Source: an uncultured Bacteroides sp. (GTDB taxonomy: Bacteria; Bacteroidota; Bacteroidia; Bacteroidales; Bacteroidaceae). From it: 64,000 nucleotides of DNA. The notes below the pieces were generated by a model. The model was given only the letters and a program-made list of their open reading frames with translations. It did no database searches and was not told the origin of the DNA. Position 1 is the stretch's first letter; the number at the start of each line of letters is the position of its first letter. Location of the stretch: positions 17,372-81,371 of the forward strand of contig CALUGY010000052.1 in assembly GCA_944320295.1 (NCBI GenBank), written 5' to 3'. Position numbers and translations under genes: made by a program. Below are positions 45,517 through 52,885 of the stretch, one piece after another.

Positions 45517-46086
45517 ATGAACAAATTATTATTGACATTGCTGGCCGTATTCGGCATTGCCGCCACGGCCTGCGCACAACAAAGACAGACAATGGAAAGA
45601 CAAACGGAAGGAAAGAAAATCTTAATCGCCTACTTCTCGGCTACTGGCACCACCGCACAGGCGGCCAAGAAGCTGGCCGACGCCACAGGCGGCGAACTGT
45701 ATGCCATCACCCCGGCAAAGCCCTACACGGCGGCCGACTTGAACTGGCACGACAACCATTCGCGCAGCTCAGTGGAAATGAACGACCCGTCGGCACGTCC
45801 CGCTCTCGGCGGCAAGGAGTTGGACACGGCGGGATATGACGTGGTGTTCATAGGCTACCCCATCTGGTGGGACTTGGCCCCGCGCGTGGTCAACACCTTC
45901 ATCGAAAGCCATTCGCTGAAGGGGAAAACCGTCATCCCGTTCGCCACGTCGGGAGGCAGCACCATCACGAACAGCGCGGCCGAACTGAAGAAATCGTACC
46001 CCGGCATTGACTGGCGGGAAGGCCGCTTGCTGAACCGCGCCAGCACCGGCAGCATCCGCTCGTGGGTGGAAGGCTTGGGGCTTTGA
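45517..46086 (+). CDS. Exported flavodoxin
   Basis: 189 residues from ATG 45517; signal peptide MNKLLLTLLAVFGIAATACAQ (Cys before AQ could also be a poor lipobox). Flavodoxin fold: ILIAYFSATGTTAQAAKKLADATGGELYAI binds FMN phosphate; DVVFIGYPIWWDLAPRVVNTFIES and VIPFATSGGSTITNS are the FMN loops. An exported flavodoxin is unusual and matches the exported reductase and cupin just upstream, from which it is separated by array copy 9. A weak TATCGTTG may act as a -7 box at about 45477. Confidence 0.88.
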   Translation: MNKLLLTLLAVFGIAATACAQQRQTMERQTEGKKILIAYFSATGTTAQAAKKLADATGGELYAITPAKPYTAADLNWHDNHSRSSVEMNDPSARPALGGKELDTAGYDVVFIGYPIWWDLAPRVVNTFIESHSLKGKTVIPFATSGGSTITNSAAELKKSYPGIDWREGRLLNRASTGSIRSWVEGLGL

Positions 46087-46154
46087 AGCGCGGCATCGGC
46101 ACGGCTTCCCCGCACTTTCTCACCCAAGGTTTTCGGATATTCGCGGAAAATCCG

Positions 46155-46162
46155 TATTTTTG
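46155..46162 (+). promoter_or_regulatory. -7 box TATTTTTG of topoisomerase IV gene
   Basis: TAnnTTTG 79 bp before the ATG at 46241. Confidence 0.5.
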
Positions 46163-46240
46163 CCTGCAAGTGCCGCCGCCCGCCACAGGCATCACCTGTG
46201 CGCAGGGCCGGGGGCACGCCGAAACCATTCCCGGAACACC

Positions 46241-48937
46241 ATGAGCGAAGATATAGAAGAACCGAAAGACAAACTGGACAAAGAACCGCTTGCGGAAGGC
46301 GAGAAACATTCCGAGTATAGGCCAGCCGACGCCAAGGACGCAACCGTGAAGCACCAACTGAGCGGCATGTATCAGAATTGGTTCTTGGACTACGCCTCCT
46401 ACGTCATACTGGAGCGGGCCGTGCCGCACATCATGGACGGACTGAAGCCCGTGCAACGACGCATCCTGCACACCATGCGCCGCATGGAAGACGGCCGCTA
46501 CAACAAGGTGGCCAATATCGTAGGAGAAGCCATGAAGTTCCACCCCCACGGCGACGCATCCATCAAGGACGCGTTGGTGCAACTGGGGCAGAAGGACATG
46601 CTCATAGACTGCCAAGGCAACTGGGGCAACGTGCTGACCGGCGACGACGCGGCAGCCGCCCGCTACATCGAGGCGCGCCTCACCAAGTTTGCCCTCGACG
46701 TGGTGTTCAACCCCAAGACCACGGAGTGGAAACAGTCGTACGACGGGCGCAACCGCGAGCCGGTGACGCTTCCCGTCAAGTTCCCCTTGCTCTTGGCACA
46801 GGGTGTGGAAGGCATCGCCGTGGGCCTCTCGTCCAAAATCCTGCCACACAACTTCAACGAGCTGTGCGATGCAGCCATCAGTTATTTGCATGGCGAACCG
46901 TTCTCCCTCTACCCCGACTTCCAGACGGGAGGAAGCATCGACGTGTCCCGCTACAACGACGGCGAACGCGGCGGCGTAGTGCGCGTACGCTCCAAGATTG
47001 AAAAGGTCGACAACAAGACGCTTGCCATCAAGGAGATACCATACGGGAAGACAGTCGCCGCAGTATGCGATTCCATCGTCAAAGCCAGCGAAAAGGGCAA
47101 GATAAAGATACGCAAGGTGGAAGACCTTACGTCGGGCAGCGCGGAGATACTTATCCACCTCGCGCCCGGTGTATCGTCGGACAAAACCATCGACGCGCTT
47201 TATGCTTTCACCGATTGCGAGGTGAACATCTCGCCCAACTGTTGCGTCATCGATGACCAAAAGCCGCACTTCCTCACCGTGAGCGACGTGCTGCGCAAGT
47301 CGGCGGACAACACCCTCGCCCTGCTGCGCCGCGAACTGGAAATCCACCGCGACGAGGTGTTGGAGAACCTGCACTTCGCTTCGCTGGAGAAGATATTCAT
47401 CGAGGAACGCATATACAAGGACACCGAATTCGAACAAGCCAAGACGATGGACGCCGCCTGCGAGCACATCGACCTGCGACTCACTCCATACTATCCTTCC
47501 TTCATACGCGAAGTGACCAAGGACGACATCCTGCGCCTGATGGAAATAAAGATGGCCCGCATCCTGAAGTTCAACAGCGACAAGGCCGAAGAGGCCATAG
47601 CCCGCATGAAAGCAGATGTGACCGAAACCGAACGCCACCTGGCAAATATCGTGGAATATACCGTAAACTGGTTCCGCATGCTCAAGGAGAAATATGGCAA
47701 GGCATATCCCCGCCGCACGGAACTGCGCAACTTCGACACCATAGAAGCCACGAAAGTCATCGAGGCCAACGAGAAACTGTACATCAACCGCGAAGAAGGC
47801 TTCATCGGGACAAGCTTGAAGAAAGATGAGTTCGTAGCCAACTGTTCGCCCATAGACGATGTAATCATCTTCTACCGCGATGGGAAATACCTCATCACAC
47901 CTGTGGCGGACAAGAAGTTCGTGGGCAAGAACATCCTTTACATCAATATCTTTAAGAAGAACGACAAGCGTACCATCTACAACGTGGCCTACCGCGACGG
48001 AAAAGACGGCACGTGCTACATGAAGCGCTTTGCCGTGACGGGCGTGGTGCGCGACCGCGAGTACGACCTGACCCAGGGCAAGCCCGATTCCCGTATATTA
48101 TACTTCAGCCCCACCCCCAACGGCGAAGCCGAGATAGTGAAAGTCATCCTGAAGCCCAACCCGAAGGTTCGCAAGATTATTTTCGAGGAAGACTTCGGGA
48201 AGCTGGCTATCAAGGGAAGGCAGTCCATGGGCAACATCCTGACCCGTCTGCCGGTGCACAAAATCGTGCTGAAACAGCGCGGCATCTCCACACTGGGAGG
48301 CCGGAAAGTGTGGTTCGACCGCGACGTGCTGCGCCTGAACTATGACGGACGCGGGGAGTACATAGGCGAGTTCCAGACCGACGACCGTATACTCGTAGTG
48401 CTGAACAACGGTGACTTCTACACCAGCACCTTCGACCTGAACAACCACTATGAAACGGACATCCGCATCATAGAGAAGTACAACCCGCAGAAGGTATGGA
48501 CGGCCGTGCTTTACGATGCAGACCAGCAGAACTACCCGTACATCAAACGCTTCTGTTTCGACTCTTCCAACCGCAAGCAGAACTACCTGGGTGAAAACCG
48601 CAAGAACCAACTGCTGTTGCTCACAGACGAACCCTGCCCCCGCTTGGAGGTGTTGTTCGGCGGGCACGACAGTTTCCGGGAGCCGATGGTGTTGGAAGCC
48701 GAGGACTTCATCGCCGTAAAGGGCTTCAAGGCCAAGGGCAAGCGGTTGACGACGTACACGATAGACACCATCAACGAGCTTGAGCCCACGCGCCGACCCG
48801 AACCGCAAGAGCCGGAACCGGCACCCCTGCCCGAACAGCCCGACAACGCCGACCCGGACTTCGCCAAAAGCGAAACGGACATCCGCGACGAGCTTACGGG
48901 GCAGATGAAGCTCTTCTCCGACGAGACGGACGAGTAG
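46241..48937 (+). CDS. parC: DNA topoisomerase IV subunit A
   Basis: 898 residues from ATG 46241; the open frame extends upstream but MSEDIEEP begins after a promoter box and leader. The breakage-reunion domain begins VKHQLSGMYQNWFLDYASYVILERAVPHIMDGLKPVQRRIL; the catalytic Tyr is residue 142 (AARYIEARL). GVEGIAVGLSSKILPHN and a long C-terminal beta-pinwheel region follow. The acidic, Pro-rich tail (RPEPQEPEPAPLPEQPDN) is typical of Bacteroidales ParC. The gyrase-box motif of GyrA is not seen, favouring ParC. Decatenates chromosomes with ParE, not in the window. Confidence 0.92.
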   Translation: MSEDIEEPKDKLDKEPLAEGEKHSEYRPADAKDATVKHQLSGMYQNWFLDYASYVILERAVPHIMDGLKPVQRRILHTMRRMEDGRYNKVANIVGEAMKFHPHGDASIKDALVQLGQKDMLIDCQGNWGNVLTGDDAAAARYIEARLTKFALDVVFNPKTTEWKQSYDGRNREPVTLPVKFPLLLAQGVEGIAVGLSSKILPHNFNELCDAAISYLHGEPFSLYPDFQTGGSIDVSRYNDGERGGVVRVRSKIEKVDNKTLAIKEIPYGKTVAAVCDSIVKASEKGKIKIRKVEDLTSGSAEILIHLAPGVSSDKTIDALYAFTDCEVNISPNCCVIDDQKPHFLTVSDVLRKSADNTLALLRRELEIHRDEVLENLHFASLEKIFIEERIYKDTEFEQAKTMDAACEHIDLRLTPYYPSFIREVTKDDILRLMEIKMARILKFNSDKAEEAIARMKADVTETERHLANIVEYTVNWFRMLKEKYGKAYPRRTELRNFDTIEATKVIEANEKLYINREEGFIGTSLKKDEFVANCSPIDDVIIFYRDGKYLITPVADKKFVGKNILYINIFKKNDKRTIYNVAYRDGKDGTCYMKRFAVTGVVRDREYDLTQGKPDSRILYFSPTPNGEAEIVKVILKPNPKVRKIIFEEDFGKLAIKGRQSMGNILTRLPVHKIVLKQRGISTLGGRKVWFDRDVLRLNYDGRGEYIGEFQTDDRILVVLNNGDFYTSTFDLNNHYETDIRIIEKYNPQKVWTAVLYDADQQNYPYIKRFCFDSSNRKQNYLGENRKNQLLLLTDEPCPRLEVLFGGHDSFREPMVLEAEDFIAVKGFKAKGKRLTTYTIDTINELEPTRRPEPQEPEPAPLPEQPDNADPDFAKSETDIRDELTGQMKLFSDETDE

Positions 48938-48976
48938 CCCTGCACATCCCTTATTACAAAACCAACCATCCATCCG

Positions 48977-49810
48977 ATGCAAAGACCCATCCGACAACTG
49001 TTCTTCCTGCTCGCCTTCCTGGCGATGGCCACGGCCATGCGGGCACAGGAGGCAGGCGACACGCTGCGCCCCATCACCCGGGCCACGCTCTACGGCGTGG
49101 GATTTGCCAACATGTACGACACTTACCTTTCGCCGCAAGAATACCGGGGCGTGGAGGTACGCGTGGTGCGCGAGAGCGAACGCCGCCTGACGTGGGCCGA
49201 CGGGCGGATGTCGCGCCTGGTATCCTTCCACGGATACGCCAACTACACGCACAACCACGTGGACAATAACAACGCCCTGGGCAGCATGCTCACGTGGAAC
49301 TACGCGCTGCACTACCACTTCGACGTGGCACCCGGACTGCAGTTGCTGGCCGGAGGCGCGGCCGACCTAAGCGGCGGTTTCCTGTGGAACATGCGCAACG
49401 GCAACAACCCGGCCTCGGCACGTGCCGCCATAGACCTCTGCGCGTCGGGCATGGCCGTCTGGCAATTCCGCCTGCGGCGCACACCCCTCACCCTACGCTA
49501 CCATGTGAACCTGCCGCTGGCGGGCATGATGTTCTCGCCCCACTACGGACAGTCATACTACGAAATCTTCTCCCTCGGCAACGCCGGGGGCACCGTGCGC
49601 TTCACCTCGCTGCACAACCATCCGTCGCTCAGGCAAATGCTCTCCGTGGACGTGCCCGTGGGACGCACCACCATGCGCCTGGCCTACCTGTGCGACCTGC
49701 AACAGGCCAAGGTAAACGGACTGAAGACGCACGCCTACTCGCACGTGTTCATGGCAGGCTTCGTGAAGACGTTCAGCCTGATGAAACGCAAGACCAACCC
49801 GAACAGATAA
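48977..49810 (+). CDS. DUF3316 exported protein
   Basis: 277 residues, signal peptide (LFFLLAFLAMATAMRAQE). The mature sequence alternates as in a small outer-membrane barrel (TRATLYGVGFANMYDTYLSPQEYRGVEVRVV, LTWNYALHYHFDV, MFSPHYGQSYYEIFSLG, YSHVFMAGFVKTFSLMKRK). It matches the Bacteroidales DUF3316 family, function unknown. Starts 39 bp after parC and 7 bp before the S41 protease gene, so the last two are co-translated. Confidence 0.8.
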   Translation: MQRPIRQLFFLLAFLAMATAMRAQEAGDTLRPITRATLYGVGFANMYDTYLSPQEYRGVEVRVVRESERRLTWADGRMSRLVSFHGYANYTHNHVDNNNALGSMLTWNYALHYHFDVAPGLQLLAGGAADLSGGFLWNMRNGNNPASARAAIDLCASGMAVWQFRLRRTPLTLRYHVNLPLAGMMFSPHYGQSYYEIFSLGNAGGTVRFTSLHNHPSLRQMLSVDVPVGRTTMRLAYLCDLQQAKVNGLKTHAYSHVFMAGFVKTFSLMKRKTNPNR

Positions 49811-49817
49811 CCACGCA

Positions 49818-50825
49818 ATGAAACGGACATCATACCTCACCACCTGCCTGTGCCTCGTGCTCGCGCTCTTCACGGGCTGCATCCGCGAGGAGGAGTACGA
49901 CAACTCCCCAAGGGGAAACTTCGAGGCTTTGTGGCGCATCATCGACGAGCAATATTGTTTCCTGGACTATAAGCAGATAGACTGGGACGAGGTGCACGAC
50001 CGCTACTCCGGCCAAATACAAGACAACATGGACGGCGAAGCGCTGTTCGAGGTACTGGGCAACATGCTGGCCGAGCTTAGGGACGGGCATGTCAACCTGT
50101 ACTCCGCGTTCAACACCGCACGCTACTGGGACTGGTATCTGGACTACCCGCGAAACTTCGACGAGGCCATCGTGGAGAACTACCTGGGCCGCGACTACCG
50201 CATAGGCGGCGGCGCGAAGTACACCATCCTGGAGGACAACATCGGCTACGTGTACTACGGCGACTTTTCCGCAGCCATAGGCGACGGCAACTTGGACGAG
50301 ATGCTGTCGTACCTCGCCATCTGTAACGGCCTGATTGTGGACGTGCGCCAAAACGGGGGCGGAAACCTCACCACCGCCCAGAAGCTTGCAAGCCGCTTCA
50401 CCGACGAGCGGGTGCTGACAGGATACATCTTGCACAAGACGGGGCCGGGGCACAGCGACTTCTCCGACCCGGAGCCCGTATACACCGACCCTTCGGACGG
50501 CGTGCGCTGGCAAAAGGACGTGGTGGTGCTGACCAACCGGCACTCATACAGCGCGACGAACGACTTCGTCAACTCCATGCGCTGCTTTCCCCGCGTCACC
50601 CTCATGGGCGACAAGACCGGTGGCGGGTCGGGCCTGCCCTTCTCGTCCGAGCTGCCCAACGGCTGGAGCGTGCGCTTCTCCGCCAGCCCCCAGCTCAGCG
50701 CGGAGATGGAGCAGATTGAGTTCGGCATCGACCCCGACATCAAGGTAGACATGGACGAGACCGACCGCGAGCAAGACGCCATCATCGAGGCCGCACGCCG
50801 CCTGCTAAGCGGCCAGGCGGAGTAA
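49818..50825 (+). CDS. S41-family peptidase lipoprotein
   Basis: 335 residues with lipobox (LALFTGC). An N-terminal helical region (NFEALWRIIDEQYCFLDYKQIDWDEV) and a C-terminal-processing-peptidase domain: LAELRDGHVNLYS, GLIVDVRQNGGGNL, VVVLTNRHSYSATNDFVNSM (nucleophile Ser within SYSATND), LMGDKTGGGSGLPFSSELPNG. The PDZ domain of many S41 enzymes is absent. Envelope-located; possible processing partner of the DUF3316 barrel directly upstream. Confidence 0.88.
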   Translation: MKRTSYLTTCLCLVLALFTGCIREEEYDNSPRGNFEALWRIIDEQYCFLDYKQIDWDEVHDRYSGQIQDNMDGEALFEVLGNMLAELRDGHVNLYSAFNTARYWDWYLDYPRNFDEAIVENYLGRDYRIGGGAKYTILEDNIGYVYYGDFSAAIGDGNLDEMLSYLAICNGLIVDVRQNGGGNLTTAQKLASRFTDERVLTGYILHKTGPGHSDFSDPEPVYTDPSDGVRWQKDVVVLTNRHSYSATNDFVNSMRCFPRVTLMGDKTGGGSGLPFSSELPNGWSVRFSASPQLSAEMEQIEFGIDPDIKVDMDETDREQDAIIEAARRLLSGQAE

Positions 50826-50865
50826 ACACACACCGCTTATAACCCACTCATATGCAAGCTTTAGA

Positions 50866-50953
50866 CGCAACATGTCGCGAGCGCGCTCCGTACATGTTGC
50901 GGCCGTGCCCCGAACGCGTTGCGCCCGCGCTCCGAAGGTGCACGGAGCAAACA
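50866..50953 (-). repeat. 4 x 22-bp palindromic array, copy 10
   Basis: Cores CGCAACATGTCGCG, CCGTACATGTTGCG, CCGAACGCGTTGCG and CCGAAGGTGCACGG. The leader is on the right (minus-strand reading GTATATCGCCTGTTTGCT), and the 80-bp hairpin lies beyond it. Confidence 0.85.
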
Positions 50954-50997
50954 GGCGATATACAACGCATCTCATTCCGGCAAACATGCCGTTTCCC

Positions 50998-51077
50998 GTC
51001 ATCCTGAGCGAAAGCGAAGGATCTCCCACCGGCCATCGGGAGATTCTTCGACTGCGCTGCGCTCCGCTCAGAATGAC
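50998..51077 (-). repeat. 80-bp hairpin repeat, copy 3 (composite with array 10)
   Basis: GTCATCCTGAGCG ... CGCTCAGAATGAC; same element as at 39837 in reversed orientation. Confidence 0.88.
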
Positions 51078-51161
51078 AGACGGGTGGCAACAATAGATAC
51101 AGAAATCCCAGGCGTTCGTCATAAAATCCGCCGCTTGCTTCCGCCTTTCTCCGCCATTCCT

Positions 51162-51169
51162 TACATTTG
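51162..51169 (+). promoter_or_regulatory. -7 box TACATTTG of pseudokinase gene
   Basis: TAnnTTTG 23 bp before the ATG at 51192, inside a leader conserved with the paralogue. Confidence 0.6.
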
Positions 51170-51191
51170 CATATCAAAAACTTTCTGCACC

Positions 51192-52205
51192 ATGACACAA
51201 GACTATTCACTTCCCATCGGCACCGTCCTGCAAGGATATTCCTACGCCTACCGCATAGAATCCGTGCTGAACCAAAGCAGCTTCGCCATCATCTACAAGG
51301 CCAGTACAGAGGTGAGCTACAAACAGGGCGGACAGCCCATCCGCATAACGCTGGCCGTCAAGGAGTTTTTCATGCGCGACTTCAACGGCCGCTCGGGAGC
51401 TACTGTCACCGTCAATGCGGGAGGCGGGCTGTACGAGGCCTGCAAATCCGCATTTATGCGCGGAGCCCGCATCCACTCCAAGTTAAGGCACCCCGGCATC
51501 GTGTGCGGAGCGGAAGCATTCGAAGCGAACAATACATTCTACTACGTGATGGAGTACATCACGGGCGTAAACCTCGATGACTACATCCGGCGGCGGGGAG
51601 CCTTGCCCGAGCTCGAAGCCCTGCCGCTCATCACCCAGGCGGGGCAGGCCCTGAGCTTCATGCACCAGCACCACACGCTCCATTTGGACGTGAAGCCATC
51701 CCATTTGATATTCCGCCCCGACGGGAAGCTGTTCCTGATAGACTTCAGCCTCTCCAAGCAATACACCGCCGACGGCCAGCCAGAAACGGACAGTACCATC
51801 GGCGGCGGCACGCCGGGCTACGCGCCGCTGGAGCAGTTGCAGAATAACGATGCCGGGGACTTCCCCGTCACCATCGACGTGTATGCCCTCGGCGCCACCC
51901 TCTACAAGATGCTGACGGGCAGCACGCTCCCCGAAGCCTCGTCCATATTGAATGACGGATTCCCCTGCCACGTGTTGCGGGCAAAGGGTGTGAGCAACTA
52001 TGTCATCGCTTCCATTGCGCAGGCCATGGCTCCCATGCGCAAGGCGCGTTTCCAGTCGGTAGATGAGTTCTTGGAGGCGTTGCACCCGGGAATAAGTGTA
52101 CCGCCTCCCCCGGAGGAAGAGGTAACGCTTCCGCCACAAGAGGGCTTTGCGTACGAAGAAACCCGGCCAATGCCCGTGACACCGCCCGCGCCGCCGGTGC
52201 CTTGA
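51192..52205 (+). CDS. Truncated pseudokinase paralogue of the membrane kinase
   Basis: 337 residues from ATG 51192, aligned with the kinase at 40099-41505 from the first residue (MTQDYSLPIGTVLQGYSYAYRIESVL versus MEQDHSLPVGTLLQGRSYAYRIEAVL). The ATP-site motifs have decayed: the Gly loop is NQSSFAIIY instead of GQGSFGITY, HLDVKPSHL lacks the Asn of HLDVKPLNL, and DFG is DFS. The VAVK Lys and the catalytic Asp remain. It stops in the Pro-rich linker (TPPAPPVP), so the membrane domain is gone; DNA similarity to the paralogue continues about 40 nt past the stop (ACCCCTCCG). The open frame is otherwise intact. Either a soluble pseudokinase or an early pseudogene. Confidence 0.85.
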   Translation: MTQDYSLPIGTVLQGYSYAYRIESVLNQSSFAIIYKASTEVSYKQGGQPIRITLAVKEFFMRDFNGRSGATVTVNAGGGLYEACKSAFMRGARIHSKLRHPGIVCGAEAFEANNTFYYVMEYITGVNLDDYIRRRGALPELEALPLITQAGQALSFMHQHHTLHLDVKPSHLIFRPDGKLFLIDFSLSKQYTADGQPETDSTIGGGTPGYAPLEQLQNNDAGDFPVTIDVYALGATLYKMLTGSTLPEASSILNDGFPCHVLRAKGVSNYVIASIAQAMAPMRKARFQSVDEFLEALHPGISVPPPPEEEVTLPPQEGFAYEETRPMPVTPPAPPVP

Positions 52206-52274
52206 GTTCAGACCCCTCCGCTGTCATCGCCCAGGCTTGCGAGAAAAATACCCATTGAATATCAGGCATTTGTT

Positions 52275-52362
52275 CCGAACACGTTGCGAGCGTGCTTCCA
52301 ACAGGTTGCGGCCGTGCCCCGAACGCGTTGCGCCCGCGCTTCGGACGTGTACGGAGCAAACG
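52275..52362 (-). repeat. 4 x 22-bp palindromic array, copy 11
   Basis: Cores CCGAACACGTTGCG, TCCAACAGGTTGCG, CCGAACGCGTTGCG and TCGGACGTGTACGG. Leader and hairpin on the right side, as in copy 10. Confidence 0.86.
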
Positions 52363-52406
52363 GGCGATATACAACGTGTCCCACTCCGGCAAACATGCCG
52401 TTTCCC

Positions 52407-52486
52407 GTCATCCTAAGCGAAAGCGAAGGTTCTCCCACCGGCCATCGGGAGATTCTTCGACTGCGCTGCGCTCCGCTCAGAATGAC
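52407..52486 (-). repeat. 80-bp hairpin repeat, copy 4 (composite with array 11)
   Basis: GTCATCCTAAGCG ... CGCTCAGAATGAC, reversed relative to copies 1 and 2 and on the far side of the pseudokinase gene from copy 3. Confidence 0.88.
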
Positions 52487-52533
52487 AAGCGGGCGGCAAC
52501 GGTGGCAATCCTTTCCCATAATAGGACACGAAG

Positions 52534-52565
52534 TTTGCCGGAACGAAAAAAACTCATTATCTTTG
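52534..52565 (+). promoter_or_regulatory. tRNA-Leu promoter
   Basis: TTTG at 52534-52537 and TATCTTTG at 52558-52565 with a 20-bp gap, a full match to the Bacteroides -33/-7 layout, ending 21 bp before the tRNA. Confidence 0.8.
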
Positions 52566-52586
52566 CCCCGTCAAAGCCTGACCGCT

Positions 52587-52671
52587 GCGGGTGTGGCGTA
52601 ATTGGCAGCCGCGCCAGACTTAGGATCTGGTGCCGCAAGGCGTGTAGGTTCGAGTCCTATCACCCGCACCA
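52587..52671 (+). tRNA. tRNA-Leu (anticodon TAG)
   Basis: An 85-nt cloverleaf: acceptor GCGGGTG/CACCCGC, anticodon stem CCAGA/TCTGG with loop CTTAGGA (anticodon TAG, reading CUA), a long variable arm as in leucine tRNAs, T-arm GTAGGTTCGAGTCCTAT, and an encoded CCA end. Confidence 0.95.
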
Positions 52672-52710
52672 CGAAAGGGGAAGAACATCCTTCCCCGCAC
52701 AAACCGCAAC

Positions 52711-52746
52711 AAGCCTCCGGGGAATACCACCTTGGAGGCTTTTTAT
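52711..52746 (+). terminator. Terminator after tRNA-Leu
   Basis: AAGCCTCC pairs with GGAGGCTT, followed by a T-run (TTTTTA). Confidence 0.8.
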
Positions 52747-52856
52747 TTCCCCGCCCCGCCCGCTTCCCTTAAAGAGACTTCCACGGAAAAACCGCCACGA
52801 CTCCGCACACGGCACATTTTCCGCACGCATGCAACGGAAACCTCGAAGCTTTATGC

Positions 52857-52864
52857 TATATTTG
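52857..52864 (+). promoter_or_regulatory. -7 box TATATTTG of GH3 gene
   Basis: TAnnTTTG 21 bp before the ATG at 52886. No -33 TTTG seen. Confidence 0.55.
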
Positions 52865-52885
52865 CGGAAATAAAACATCAGAACT

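Larger units (their letters stand above)
50826..51191. other. Intergenic region with composite repeat 3 and pseudokinase leader
   Basis: 366 bp: array 10 and hairpin copy 3 (50866-51077), then about 115 bp of leader matching the kinase leader on the opposite strand at 41.6-41.7 kb. No gene seen. Confidence 0.65.
52206..52586. other. Intergenic region with pseudokinase tail remnant, composite repeat 4 and tRNA promoter
   Basis: 381 bp: about 40 nt of residual kinase-linker similarity, array 11 and hairpin copy 4 (52275-52486), then the tRNA promoter. No gene seen. Confidence 0.65.

Noticed and set aside
52262-52601. Short frames over composite repeat 4
   Set aside because: The same peptide (HPERKRRISHRPSGD type) appears at every hairpin copy, so it is repeat translation and not a gene.
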